Below, piece after piece: positions 1 through 12,289 of a stretch of DNA of 64,000 nucleotides. Numbering within the stretch: the stretch's first letter is position 1; each line of letters opens with the position of its first letter. A model generated the notes under the pieces. It saw nothing but the letters and a program-made list of their open reading frames with translations. It did no database searches and was not told where the DNA came from. The translations under genes were made by a program, and so were the position numbers. Source of the DNA: Phoenix dactylifera (Eukaryota; Streptophyta; Magnoliopsida; Arecales; Arecaceae); the NCBI RefSeq assembly GCF_009389715.1, contig NW_024067695.1, positions 248,001-312,000 of the forward strand, in the 5' to 3' direction.

Positions 1-333
1 CTGGGGCGGAGCGCCGCCGCTATTTATCGCGGCGGGCGGCGGGGAGGGGCGGGCGGAGTTAGGGTTTGGATTTTTGGTGAGTGGCTTAGAGATCTTATAA
101 GAGGCCTTGTTGAGGGACTTGAGGGAGGTTCGGATGTGAGAGCTAGTGGTGGTGGTGGAGGAGGAGGAGGAGGAGGAGGTGGTGGTGCTAAGAGAGCTGC
201 TGGTATTGGCGGCGGCGGCGGCGGCGGGATTGGGGATGGTGGTGGAGGAATGACAGCTTTTTTCCATGATACCTGGGGACCTCTGAATCCTGCCTATAAA
301 GAGAGGAAATCTATGCTAAGGAGATCAGAGTGA
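1..333 (+). CDS. C-terminal part of an unidentified glycine-rich protein (5' cut by window edge)
   Basis: Frame 1 is open from the first base to the stop at 331-333, giving at least 110 residues. The first part is Arg/Gly-rich. It is followed by a stretch with hydrophobic and acidic residues (VWIFGEWLRDLIRGLVEGLE, about residues 22-41), then two poly-Gly runs coded by GGT/GGA/GGC repeats, and a C-terminal tail containing FFHDTWGPLNPAYKERK. I do not recognise the family. The local GC content is far above that of the next 2 kb, and a canonical AATAAA lies about 350 bases after the stop, which fits a last exon plus 3' UTR. Poly-Gly runs can also arise from GGN repeat expansion in non-coding DNA, so coding status is uncertain. 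An internal ATG start at 253 (MTAFFHDTWG) cannot be excluded. Confidence 0.4.
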   Translation: MGRSAAAIYRGGRRGGAGGVRVWIFGEWLRDLIRGLVEGLEGGSDVRASGGGGGGGGGGGGGAKRAAGIGGGGGGGIGDGGGGMTAFFHDTWGPLNPAYKERKSMLRRSE

Positions 334-682
334 TAGAGAGGGTAGGATTATAATCCAACAACAAACTCTCCTCCCTTTCTTTCTTGGGGGGATCCTAGCA
401 AAAAATATACATATATAACAGCTGTCTGCGGGGGGTTGGCTGTGAGTTTTATAGAGCTCAGCTCCGCTGGTTGTGATGAGACGGGAGAGGAAGAGTAGAA
501 GGTTTCGAGAGTGCTGATGGGTTGGCGAATGGTGTGAGAGGACCGAGCTTGGGGGGTTGTTGGCGTCTCTTGTAAGAGTTAATTACATGGAATTGTTGTG
601 TAGTGAGTGACTATTGACGTAACAGAGAGTATGTGCTCGGTATTTGCATTTTTATCTGGGAGGAGGCGTTACATGTTTGTTG

Positions 683-688
683 AATAAA
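683..688 (+). terminator. AATAAA poly(A) signal downstream of the Gly-rich ORF
   Basis: A canonical AATAAA follows the stop at 333 by about 350 bases, a usual plant 3' UTR length. It is followed by T-rich sequence (TTATTTTTGTCC). The link to the upstream ORF is inferred from position only. Confidence 0.35.
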
Positions 689-2140
689 CTTGTTCTACAA
701 GGACTGCTTATTTTTGTCCTGTAATCGTCTTGCTTGCTATTGAGTAATGAGTATAATAAGCTAGAAATATCATTCATATTTAGGATTGTTAATGTTAAAC
801 TATTTACTTGCTAATGACTGTGAATATAATTATTATACACTGCCGTTGCTGGCTTCTCCCTCATTTTCTCTTAAAAACTTATTATATGATGTCATTGATG
901 TCAAACACAATGTTAGCACATGCAATGTGGAGCATTCAATGCAAGTTTGTTATAGAAATATTAGAAATATATTTTTTAAAATTATTAGAAATAATTTTTT
1001 CCCGGAATGGATGAGGTATCTACTATATAGGCAATTTTATACTCTACAAAAGGAAAGTACTCCTTTACCGCCAATTTTTTTTTTAAAAAAATATCCTCGC
1101 CGATATCCATAGAGACTAGTATTTTTGAGAAGAAAAACTTTTGGTCCCAATGAATAACGGAAGGGCACCGGTCTCTATGACTAAGTTTTTTTTTTATTTT
1201 TTTACTTTATATATATTTAGTACGGAGGCATTCAAAAAAAATTAAAATTGCAACATATCCCAGAGCGAAAGCTCATTTTCTCCGATTTAAAAAATGTTTT
1301 TGGAGTCGCCGACCATATACTAGGCCTAAGCCTTGGCTAGATACATCCTTTGTTAGGAATTTCAAGTACCAAAGAAACATTAAATAGGTTGTGAATCATG
1401 TAATATCTCAGCAAAATTTTGTGGAACTGTATAATTTTTTTTTATGTGGATATGTTGTTATTTGGAGCAAGAATATTATTTATCGTCTCCGTGCATGACA
1501 CGTGGCGGTCATCTAAGGCACCGGATAAGGTTGCGAGGAAGGGCAAGAACACGTGCAAATAGTTAAAGTGAGAGGTTGGGGAGAGGACAAGCGTAGAGGG
1601 AGACCGTCAAAAGGATGCGTTTTGGAGACGTCGGATGGCGACAACGTCTAGGCGATGTGGAAAGGCACGTGACGAAGGCTGTAGTTTTTGGGTTCCCGTG
1701 GATTTTATAATCCTTCATTAAAATAAAGGACCCCATGAAAAGGAGGTGCCTTGACTTGAAAGCACGCCTTTTTGACCGAGTTTGGTGCGGCTCCCTCGTA
1801 AAATTTTATTTGGTGTAGTGTCTCTTGGGAAACGTTGGAGAGGGGGGCTGTGATCGACCGTTAATCAATTGGGTGGCTGCAATTGATCTGTGTCCGGTAC
1901 ATGGGATGAGGGGGACCCACATAGACGTGACGCCTGCGAGACCAGAAGAATCCGTGTGCTGCCAAAATCCGGTTTGACGCATCATCACTGAGATCAGCTA
2001 AAGATGAGTCCTACCGGATACCAAAGGCAGAAGCCACAGAGCACTGCATGTGTCCCGAATTAGATTAACAATGATCCCTCTAGTTTGTTACAACTTTTTT
2101 CCCCACCCTCAATGAGACCGCTTGCGTAATTGTGTTAAAT
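689..2140. other. AT-rich intergenic stretch, no gene recognised
   Basis: Short open frames at 786-1112 are AT-driven and lack recognisable motifs. The interval 1495-1680 holds three ACGTG cores (ACACGTGG, ACACGTGC, GCACGTGA), but no gene starts close to them. Confidence 0.6.
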
Positions 2141-2149
2141 TATACATAC

Positions 2150-2208
<59 letters not shown>

Positions 2209-2655
2209 CACACACACATGCATACATGCATGTACATCCATATCTATACATATATACATATATACATATATACATATATACATACATATCTATACATATG
2301 TACATATGTATACATGCATACATGCATACATACATATGTATACATGCATACATGCATAGATATATATGTGTACATGTATGGATAGATAGATATATATGTG
2401 TATACATGCATATATATGTGTATATGTGTATACATGCATATATATGTGTATATGTGTATGTATCCATATATATGTGTATATGTGTATGTATACATATATA
2501 TGTGTATATGTGTATGTATACATATATATGTGTATATGTGTATGTATACATATATATATATGTATATGTGTATGTATACATATATATATGTGTATATATA
2601 TATATATATGTGTGTGTGTGTATATGTATGGATAGATAGATGGATGGATAGATAT
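2141..2655. repeat. Compound CATA/TATG/TA/TGTA microsatellite, about 0.5 kb
   Basis: The block opens with (CATA)n, passes through (TA)n, and continues as interleaved ATACATATATATGTGTATATGT-like arrays with a period near 30-32 bases in 2390-2600. It closes with GATAGATGGATGG. Because the simple repeat rarely contains stop triplets, it produces overlapping open frames of up to 148 codons on both strands, made almost only of Tyr, Ile, Cys, Val, His and Met. These are not genes. Confidence 0.9.
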
Positions 2656-2974
2656 TTATTTTCTAATGTCGCAGTTCTCTAATTTCCACAATGTGCACAC
2701 CTACTTTTGAATTAGCTATCTAGCTAGCAATCTTTCAAAATCATGTGATGCACTTAGTTATGTTTAATTTAAACCAAGCATGGAGTCGGTTCTAAAAATA
2801 TTGGTGTGTATAAAAATTAATTTTTGCAGCAAAGCAAAATATTTGATTTGTGCCAAGATATATATGGGTGATTGTGCTGGTTATGTACTAGTTTATAGTT
2901 GAACAATTTATTGTGGGATGTAGATCATCTCCTAATCTTACTCTAACCTGCCTTGGCTTGGTTGTACATTTATT

Positions 2975-3030
2975 CAGGGGCGGCCCAATACATTTGGGGG
3001 CCTAAGGCGAACTTGCTAAGGAAGGCATTT
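2975..3030 (+). mobile_element. Possible terminal end of a hAT-type (TTF-hAT) element
   Basis: The sequence starting CAGGGGCGGCCCAA and continuing GGGGGCCTAAGGCGAA resembles the ends of plant hAT transposons, which begin with CAGGGGCGG and carry a GGGCC-TAAGGCGAA subterminal block. I found no matching opposite end and no 8-bp duplication, so it may be an orphan end. Confidence 0.3.
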
Positions 3031-6000
3031 TTTTTTAATGATGAAAAAATTTAATAAGTATAAAATATTTTAAAATTTTACTAAAAATAATTCTGGGTAG
3101 TGTTTTGATGGTTTTAGATTTAATAGAGAAGGGTCCTAGGGGCTGTAACATTGGCTGTTCAAACAAAATTCTTATTCATTGAGTGGTTTATTCAAAAAAA
3201 ATATGAAATAAGTTTTCTAAGGTTAACACAAATAAATAAAATATAGCCTATCTATAACCTATATTAAGAGACAATCCAGAGAGGGGCAAGAAACTGTGTT
3301 TCTTGACAGTTTGCTTGGGTGAGAACTTACGAAACCTCGACGCCTAAAAACAAGCAACTCATATTCACTTTAATATAAACCATCAGACAGAAAGGGGCAA
3401 AAAAAATGTAAAAAAAAAGCTATTTTTATATCAGAAGACCATAAAAATAAGAAGAACAACAGAGAGAGAACCTATCTAGACCAATTAGTGTGATCAAAGC
3501 AAAGGGCGAATTCATCCAAAGAGTTATAGATTACCCTTGATTCCAAGAGATGTTTGGCCGGATCCGACGGCCATCAGAGCGTACTCGATCTGCACCAGCT
3601 TCTCCAAAGGGCTGAATCAAGAAACATGAGTTAGGTTCTGGGGATTCGAGGGTTCGGGAGAAGGATTGGAAAGGGGTGGAAGGAATTAGCGTCGCTTAAG
3701 GAATCCCTCTTTCTCCCCAGATCTGGCATTGGCTGCCCTATCCTCCTTAGATCTGCGATGTTGTCATGCTGACCCTCCTCCGCAGACCTTGTGGCTCACC
3801 CCCCACCACCCAAAATCTGCGATGGGGGCCCTTCAAGACGATTAATTTTTAAAAAAAATCCGTTCAAGACGATTAGAAGAGAAGAGAGACTCTTCTTCCT
3901 CCCTAACGTGGATCGGAAGACTAGATAAGGAGAAGGAGAGAGAGAGAGAGTGATATTAAGGAAGGAAGAAGACGACGCCGCGCTGGAGACGAGTGGATGT
4001 TTTTATCCGAAGTGGGATTTGAGAATAGCGAAGGTTTCACTGTTTCCCGGTAATTTTACTGTTTGCGGGCGGCAGTGGGCCTTTCTTCCTAAGGCCCCGA
4101 CGGTAATTTTAGATTTTACTGTAGCTTTTGCCTGCGGTGGGCTTTCCTCTGGTCTAGGAGCGCCAGTGTAACTGTTACTCTTGTTTAATACTCGTGAATA
4201 AACTAGCAGAGAGAGAGAGAGAGAGACAAAAAGGCTTGGAAATATGCTACAATGATTCTTGCCAAACTAAATTGATCATTAGGCTAGTTAAAATCAGATA
4301 AGTGCATGCCAAGCTAACAAACATTAAAATAGGTGATGTAGGATAACAAGCCATAATAACAAATTAGTTGTTTAAATGTTTGAGTCTCGATAATAAATTG
4401 AAATAATATTTTCTTCTCTGGACTAGAGATCTTTTTTGAAAAAAATAAGCATGTGCGGGGTTGGGCTTGTCCCTTCCTCCTCCTGCTCCCTTTTTTTAGC
4501 AAAAAAAAAAAAAAAAAAAAAAGCATGCAGAAGGGTATGTCCAAGGGTTTTAACCTAATGTCATCACGGATAGGTGTCACCTGTCCTTTTATGATTTAAG
4601 AGTTCACATTATGTGTACAGCTCACATGCCTAAACTACTCATTAATAATAAAGACATCGCATCATTTGTTATTGAGTTTAAAAGTCCTGATAATTTGTAG
4701 ATTCCATATATATGCCAAAACTCAGAGTTTATAAATTATTTTAGTATTTGGTAAACCTGTTTTATATTATACAACACCAACTCCCTAATATAATCTCCAT
4801 TTTAAGCACTAATGTATTTTTCTTACCCTTTATTAGTGTACCTGTCAACTGTGAGGTGAAGAATAGAATCCTCCTTACATAAATTTTATTAAATTTCAAA
4901 AATTACAAAATACAAATGTATCTTGTTTTTATAGTCGCAACGATTACTCATGCTATAGTTATCAATATGATGATGAAAAATATTTACAAATTTTGATATT
5001 TTTATTCATATCATGGATGTCAAATCATTTAATAAATTTTTTTTCAACTATATTTATCTTTTCCTCAATTTTCTTTTTCTAGGAGCAATGCCACAAGACG
5101 ATGTTCCTAAAATAAATTTTTGTGATCAACAAGCAGTACTAATCTCAAGAATGATTTCAATAACAAACATGGGAGTGCCATAAATATTGCTGCTAATGGT
5201 GGAGGGGAGAACATAATTCTGCTATCATGAACATTGAAATAATGCGCATTAAAGCTATTTTCTCATATTTCTCTCTCTTTTTTTCGTCTATTTCTCAGCT
5301 ATCTTTCTCAAGACAGACTGCCTACATCATTTCATCATAATTGCAATGAAATGGCAGCTCTCTACCAGCTCTAATGCTCTTCGTAGTGTCGAATATAGAT
5401 ACCTTTAATAAGAATCTTTAAACTTTAGATTGCATCACTCACGTGAGAGGACCAGGGAGAAATGTTTTAAGTTGACTAAAATATGGGCGATGACACAATT
5501 GTCGCGATTGATTTGAAAGAAGCCAAACGGTAACATTCAGCCATGAAGTCTTCAACTCTCGAGTGAGATGCATGAAGAAGATTTCCAAGGCCTACGTAAG
5601 ATTACAAAATTTTCAATTTGTTTCTTCCAAACCTTAGAAGTCCGGGCTATGATTACACCGTTTCCAATGGATCTCCAAGTTGCTCATATTTTATGAACTT
5701 TCAAAGTCCAACGAAGGTTGTTATTTTAAAACAAAAGAGTTTTGATAATGACTAATTTTGAATTGAAATGAAAACCAACAATTGAAACAGCGCATGCCCC
5801 ATATTTTATCAAGCCAAAGAAGATTAAAATAGTCATATATCATGATATCATAATATTTATTCTCAATGCAAATCCACTGTATGCTACTTGGATACATTTG
5901 TTCGGGTGACCATTGGCAAGCCAATTTCAATACCATGATTATTAGAAGTTAATGCATCTACAGATTGCAATCTACTTATATTCCTAATGCATGGGCTTTG

Positions 6001-8835
6001 TAGTTTCTTCCATTCTTCTCTTTTTATCTTTTTTTTAATAATGATGGCTTAGCTTGTTATTGTTTTTTTTTTCAACATGCCGTATATGTTATGAATTTAT
6101 TTGCTATATTTAGTATCTGATTTTTATGTAGCTTTAGTTAATATCTTACAGGGATTGTTTTGCAAATTGAGTAGTTCAAGCAATCAGATTTTGTTGAAAC
6201 TAACTATGCCCATTTCCGGGCTTAGCAAAATTTTTAAATATGTTTCCAATTTCTTTGTGTGCAAGAGCATCTTTGCCCTGTACAAGTTGTATCAGTGCTT
6301 TGGCAATTGGTTCAGGTTACTTTAACCTAGAGTTGGACTGTTTTTTTCTGGTTGGGTCTAGGATGAGGCTCCATTGCTGCAAAAGCAACAATGTCCCCAA
6401 TTTGATATTCAGGAATGATACAATAACATAGGCAAAAAGAAAAAGCTAGAAAATTTAATAACTTCGAACTCTTAAAAAATAAACATTCACATGACATTAA
6501 AATAAAAATATTATTTAGCATTGCAATCAATCTGTATTAGATTAGCATCCCGACTAAAATGAAATGTTTAATAGAGATTGGAGCATAATTATCCAGTAAA
6601 GTTGAAGCCAGAGTATTTTTACAAAAAAAAAAAAAAAAACATAAAGTATGTTTTTGCCATATGAAAATGAAGTGATCTTTTCCGCAAAATATCTAATATT
6701 TATTTTAGCAGCAAAAAATCAATTGGCAACAATTGAAAGAAAGTAATGAGTATCTCAGAAAATACTTCAAATTTTGGCAGATAGCCATGATTTCTTTTTT
6801 CCATTAGCACCTGAACGATATCTTCATCTTGCAATCAATAATCTGTACGTGGAAGGACCAAGGAAGACTTTGCTGAAGCACCAAAGGAAGTGTCAAAGAG
6901 ACATCGTCATGGTTTACAATGAGAATTTGGGCTAAATATCATAACCATGAAAGCAACGCAAATACAAAACAAAATTTGAATGTCTTCTTTCTCCACCAGT
7001 CTAATATTCTTTTGGGATATTCAACATGAGTTGTTAGCTACCTTCGTCAGAAAAAAAAAAAAAGAAGAGTTGCTAGCTACCTAACCACGCATTTGTTTGG
7101 GATTAAAGGGCACTCGACTTGTTCAATGAAATGTAAGGTGGGCGTCCACTGATTTTCTCCTTAAAAGATATAAAAAACTTCTTGGAAAAGGATTATAAAA
7201 GGATTTCAAGAAATGTATGTCACGGTTCATTCAAGAAAGAGACCCCAAAAATGATATATTTTATCATAACTCCCATACGAGGCTAAGAAGATACCCAATG
7301 CCTCCTACTCTAGATAGGAACGGGAGGCTCTTGGCTGCTTCAAACCTCAAATCGATTCCTAACAACGTTTATATTGTTTTTATTATGTCAATATTAATGC
7401 CTTGCAGCTTGCATGTCTTTATAAATGGAGATCCATATTATTTGACGTTTGATTTAAATTATCTTAATGCAAATATCTTGATAATGACTATTTGGTTCCA
7501 AATTATAGAAACAATAATCACATGCCTTGATAGAAACCGATCCTAAGAAGATGAGAATAGGTATCAAAATATAATCTCTAGCATCGTCGTCGTACAAACT
7601 CATAAGTGCACTTCCAAGGAACTTTTACTTGAGCTAAACAAGAGTCGGCTAGGTGGATAGGGGATTAATGTTGCTCAAGCAAGTAGGGCGTAGAAAGTCT
7701 CATGAGAACTTTATCCAAGTAACATCAATTGAACAACAACCTTAATTATCAGGATATTAATTAAATTACTTGCAGATAAGAATGATTAGGTTGCAGACTT
7801 GCAGTTCCACATAATTGTCATCTTTAGTGATAATAATTACAACAAGAATGAAGGTCTAAACTGATAGCCGAAGAAAATTGGACGTCTAGAACAGCCATCT
7901 GCAGAATGCCTTCTCATAAAAGAGAAACTCATGAGCTGCGAGTCTGGCCTTTCTTCGCTTGATGGACTGCTCCAATTTCATGCTCTCTTTTCCTACTTTC
8001 AATTAATGGGCCGTTTGCTAAGTAACCTTATAAATGAAGGCATTACAACGTTATTGTTGCATTCAAAAGGTCGCAATCTGGTTGGGAGCAGTACTAGTTC
8101 AGGTCTGGCACTCAGTGGAAACAAATGGTTTTGTTGGAGCTTGGTGCAATTTCCTACGGACTCTGAGATTATGTCGAACTCAAAAGTTGTCATGAAGCAT
8201 AAGCAGATGTAATTCTATTTTGGAGCATTCTAAAAGCATTATTATTAGCAGCCATGGTGATTTTGAAAAGCAGCAGTTGATCAATCGCAGCCTTCATAAA
8301 GAGAAAGAGGATCGAGGAGGAGGAGGAGGAGGAGAAGAATGATGGCAATGATTGATGAACCTCTTTAGAACCCTGAGCTGAAGTGGATTTGAATTCGTCA
8401 CCGTCTATTAAAGATTATGGAGGAAAACAAGATGGCGCTCCACAGTTTTTAAGTTGTACAAGGTTATGATTGCAAAAAAAAATTTCAAGATAATTGGGAG
8501 CTATATAATGTATGAAAGGAGGGTTTGCAACTAGTAATTGACTGCTGTTTGTTCCATTTTCTGAATGAATGAACGATGATTCCCCATCTTTTTTTACATG
8601 GGGGAAAAAATTAAAAGAAAGGAAGAAGAAGAGAGGAAAAGAAACTAGTAACTACTGAACCTAAACTAATGAACATTATGACTAATAGGAATTATCTGTT
8701 TGATGGAGCTGGGGCCCCGTCCCACACAACAAGGCCCAGATTATTTCAAATTAACGTAAGGCTTGCTCCATTTGGCCCATTTCTGGGCCCTAATTTAAGG
8801 AGAAGCAGCTGGAACATTGTCCATTGTTTATGTAC
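3031..8835. other. Gene-poor AT-rich stretch
   Basis: No gene recognised. It contains two GA-repeat tracts (about 3935-3950 and 4207-4226), homopolymer A runs (4500-4522, 6624-6640), and a GAG repeat at about 8310-8335. The longest open frames (for example 7217-7546 and 7931-8212) have no motif I can name and are flanked by AT-rich sequence without a clear core promoter. Confidence 0.55.
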
Positions 8836-8838
8836 TTA

Positions 8839-9832
8839 GGCTCCATTTGGTAGAACTGTTGGCACTAGAGTTTTTAAAAGTAGAGCCTTTTGAAGTAGAG
8901 TTTTTATAAACAATTATTTATTATTTGATAATTATATTTCTAAAGTGCTATGGAACTTTAGTATGTATTTGACAAACAAACCAGAAAAGTACTTTTAGTA
9001 AGACAAAATAACCATAAAGGACATTGCATAGTATTATACAACAGAGTATAATAAAATATAATATATATTAATACTTAAATATATGATATAGTATAATATT
9101 ATTGTAATGTAATATAATATTATTCTAATATAGTTAATATCATATTGTATACTATAACATAATAATATAATATAATTTGATATTATATAACATAACATAT
9201 CAACGTATTATGATAGAATATAATATAATATTATATTTATAGTATAATATAATAATTTGATATAAAATATTATAATAATTATTATTATATATTAATATTC
9301 TATTAATATAATATTTTTAGGAACTAATTTTTGGAAAAAAATATAGAGGCGCACAATCATACTTACAAAAGTGAGTTTTTACGATTTTTTTCTAATGCTT
9401 TTCTTGTTTAAAACAATGGATAAATAAATGGAGAAAAGAAATAATATCTTGATGGTGTGGCAAGAGAGAAAGCTAAGACTGATTAGGATTTTTTGTTTGT
9501 TAGGGCTCCTACAGATTTTTTTTCTTCGTGCATTATGATATAAAGAGACACTTTCTGTAGTTATATAATTTTATCATAGATATTTTAGTTTAAAAAAAAT
9601 ATAATTTTAAAACAACTTTTCGGCGTGTGCTAAAAGTACTTTTTCGAAGAAGCTTTATTTTAAAGCTTCTTCCAAGTAGACATTTTCAGCTTTCTGGCAA
9701 AGCTAAAATAACTATTTGATTTTTTTACCAAACACCCATATTCCATGCAAAAATACTTTTGAAAGACCAAAAAGCATACTTTTGGAGGGCTGAAAGTATT
9801 GTCTACCCACCAAAAGCTCTACCAGAGGGACC
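8839..9832. mobile_element. Degenerate Tourist-like (PIF/Harbinger) non-autonomous element with TTA duplication
   Basis: The left end reads GGCTCCATTTGGTAGAACT, and the reverse complement of the right end reads GGTCCCTCTGGTAGAGCT, so the termini are imperfect inverted repeats. Both ends are flanked by TTA (8836-8838 and 9833-9835), the 3-bp TWA duplication expected for PIF/Harbinger insertions. The interior is about 1 kb of strongly AT-rich sequence (TATAATA-type runs near 9040-9310) without a transposase. Part of the interior also repeats the motif AAAAGTACTTTT in both orientations. Confidence 0.55.
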
Positions 9833-9835
9833 TTA

Positions 9836-10446
9836 ACCAATTAGCCATTTGCACCTCAAATTTTGGGCCCATACAAAATAAAGGGGCCATTCATAATTTG
9901 TACGTTGCCAAAATAAAATTGAACATTAACAGACATGAGAGTTAAATTTGGTTTTTGGTCCAAAAACAGCGTTCTATACATGCAGCAATTTTGGAGTTTG
10001 GGACCTTAGAGAAGCAGGCTGATGTTATAAATAAATAATACAATGACAAGTATTGTTCTTGGGATGAAAATTATGGAAAATGCCTTTTCTACCTGTTAAA
10101 TCTCCGATAAGGGGAGGCTTTGGCTTTGGGTAAATTATCGTGTAACTTGCATCGATAATTTTTCCATATATATGAAGACTGCAATTAGAGTGGCCCTATG
10201 ACTGCTTGATAAATGGATGCGCATAGGATGGATTCTTCGAAGAACAAAAATCCTCCGGTGAGGTTACCAAATTATGTCATCCGGGGAGAGACTCCCGGCG
10301 TACCATATTCCCCATCTCGTGACTCTCACGGCATCCTCAAAACTTACTTGAACCCGAGGTCTTTGTCTCGCCACCACCGGCTACTACCTCACAGCACCAT
10401 CATCCTCTTCGTGTGAGAATGATAGCATGAGCAAGAGGTCGGGTCC
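9836..10446. other. Intergenic, nothing recognised
   Basis: Mixed AT-rich sequence. The frame at 10213-10416 (67 codons) has no recognisable domain. Confidence 0.5.
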
Positions 10447-10925
10447 ATCTTCTTTTTTTTTTTAATTGAAACGACAAATTTTATATAGCTCTAACGTGAG
10501 TACATTATACCAAATCACGATAAAGAAAAAAGTACAATAGAGAAGGTATGTCTACTGTAGACGTCGAAAGAACATCTCCAGATTGTTGGGCAACAAAGAA
10601 GGCGATCCAATCTGCTGCCCTGTTTGTCTCCCTAAATATATGTACTATCTGAAAATTGCCCATCTCCTGAGCCAATATGCAAATCTCCCGGATAAGAGAA
10701 TGACCATCCCGTATCTATCCACACCATAAATCTAATCAATCACCACCGATATACCCGCTCTGTGCTAAGCACCCGCCTCGTATAGGATAAGTCCTTCCAA
10801 GCTGCCCGAAGCTCTGCCCCAATAACCGCGAGTCCTGGCGAGCGGTGCCCACCAGCTGGTATCATCCTGTCAAGAGAGTCTCTGATGAAGTCAATCTAGC
10901 TCGGATGAAGTACTAAGGAGGCTCC
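10447..10925 (-). mobile_element. 5'-truncated LINE tail with RNase H remnant
   Basis: On the minus strand the segment ends in poly(A), seen as a T run at 10451-10462. It encodes a broken RNase H of the plant LINE type. Conceptual translation shows the RAS-GSLEGL-Y block equivalent to the AELRAAWAGLRYA region of the LINE at 60.5 kb, and the final block corresponding to NRAADWIA (around 10590-10610) with the D retained. Several stop codons and frameshifts break it. No target-site duplication was found. Confidence 0.65.
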
Positions 10926-11856
10926 GGTGTGTATTGCCCGGTTCTATACTACATATTAACAAAATAACAGCATTGACTATGTATTACTTAGTTTGAGGTG
11001 TGTATCGAGAAAGTATAAGATATGCACCGACAAAATAATAGATGTGTATATATGAACTATTGGATAGGTCTCATCATACCAAGAAAGCTCATTGTGTATT
11101 AGTTAGCATAGACTATGTACCGGAAAAACAATAATTAAACGATGTATTCTCTCAATTTAAGGTGTGTATCGATAAAAAATAAGATATATATTAGTAATGT
11201 ATTGGGTATGTATCATTGAATTAGTAGGACTCCGTCGGTCTATCGTCAATCAAGACTTTCTGAAATTTCTTGTTGGGGCCTGGTATGGATTTGCATTGGT
11301 GCTAGGGTCTTCTTTTGTGAAGCCCAAGCGTTGGGAGAGGACGAGATCCGTTCATAATCTTACGTGGGTGAGATCGAAGGCCGATTTGATTGAATTGGAC
11401 CTTCTAAGCCCAATATTGTTGCAACCACTACTCTCGAAGGAAAAGGTGGCGGACCATAAGGAAAGGGCATAGGATTGTATAGAGATGGAGTATTTAGGAT
11501 GTGGGGTGGGGAGGGGGATCAGCAATAGTGTTGGAGGAGGGGAGTGTGGTCGCCATTGAGGCCCCTCTTCTTGTTCATCTCTTTGCTCCTTTCTTTTTCT
11601 CTTACTTGTTTCGATTAGTACTGACTCTATTAAATAATTTTATTTTTAATTTATATTATATGTGCTTTAGGATCCATGAGGTGGGGTACCTAGCACGCGA
11701 AGAGGCCCTTCCTAGATGTTATGCTCTAGTGACCTCAAACAACTTAGTGGAAAGCTTTTTAATTAGCATAATTTTAGCAAATTTTGTAGGAAAATAGTAG
11801 GTTATTGTGCTAGTTCTAAAAGACTGCTGTGTCAGTTATGCATTTCGCTCTTTGTT
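10926..11856. other. Intergenic with a diverged direct repeat
   Basis: The motif GGTGTGTATCGA followed by A-rich sequence and TAAGATAT occurs near 10995 and again near 11161, inside similar surroundings (about 170 bases apart). The open frame 11197-11472 (91 codons) is not recognised. Confidence 0.4.
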
Positions 11857-12160
11857 TTTTTTTTTTTGTACAACAACTGCTCACACTGCTATAGGGTGAG
11901 TCAACCAACAGAGTCTAGAAAAAGGAGATGACGCAAGGGTGGAGGGGCGGCTACAAAATATGTCCAAAAAATCACTCTTGAATAGTGAGCAGCGAAGGAG
12001 GCGGCCCCTTCTATAGTCCTGTTTGCCTTCCAGTACCTGAGGAGTGGATGGCCATCGCCCCTCCATTCCTCATCCCGAATCCACTCGACCACCATCGTTG
12101 AGTCTCCTTCTAGAAAAATGTTGTCAACCTCTAGAATGCGCCTCATGAAGGTGATGCCCT
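11857..12160 (-). mobile_element. LINE RNase H fragment (minus strand)
   Basis: A minus-strand open frame (12146 down to 11901) contains the RNase H blocks FLEGDSTMVVEWI and GDGHPLLR, followed by a degraded SFAAHYS block matching FAAHHS in the LINE at 60.8 kb. A T run at 11857-11870 is the poly(A) tail of the minus-strand copy. The N-terminal half of RNase H is missing, so this is a 5'-truncated insertion. Confidence 0.65.
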
Positions 12161-12289
12161 CCGCTTTTTAACCAACAATTCTATACTAAAATAGATTTTT
12201 TTACCTTACAACAAAGGATATCATTACCCATTCCGAAGTATCCAACTCAAGATACATTAGAATGGTATAAGATTGGTTCAAATAAAATG

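Noticed and set aside
1495-1680. Cluster of ACGTG (G-box/ABRE) motifs as a promoter
   Set aside because: No gene begins within reach on either strand.
2141-2655. CRISPR-like array appearance of the periodic block at 2390-2600
   Set aside because: The period comes from simple-sequence expansion without unique spacers, and the window is a plant nuclear genome.
2122-2682. Overlapping open frames of 75-148 codons on both strands rich in Tyr, Ile, Cys and Val
   Set aside because: They are translations of CATA/TATG/TA microsatellite sequence. Every frame stays open because the repeat rarely contains stops.
11197-11472. 91-codon ORF as a small gene
   Set aside because: No motif, promoter or conserved composition; it lies among retroelement debris.
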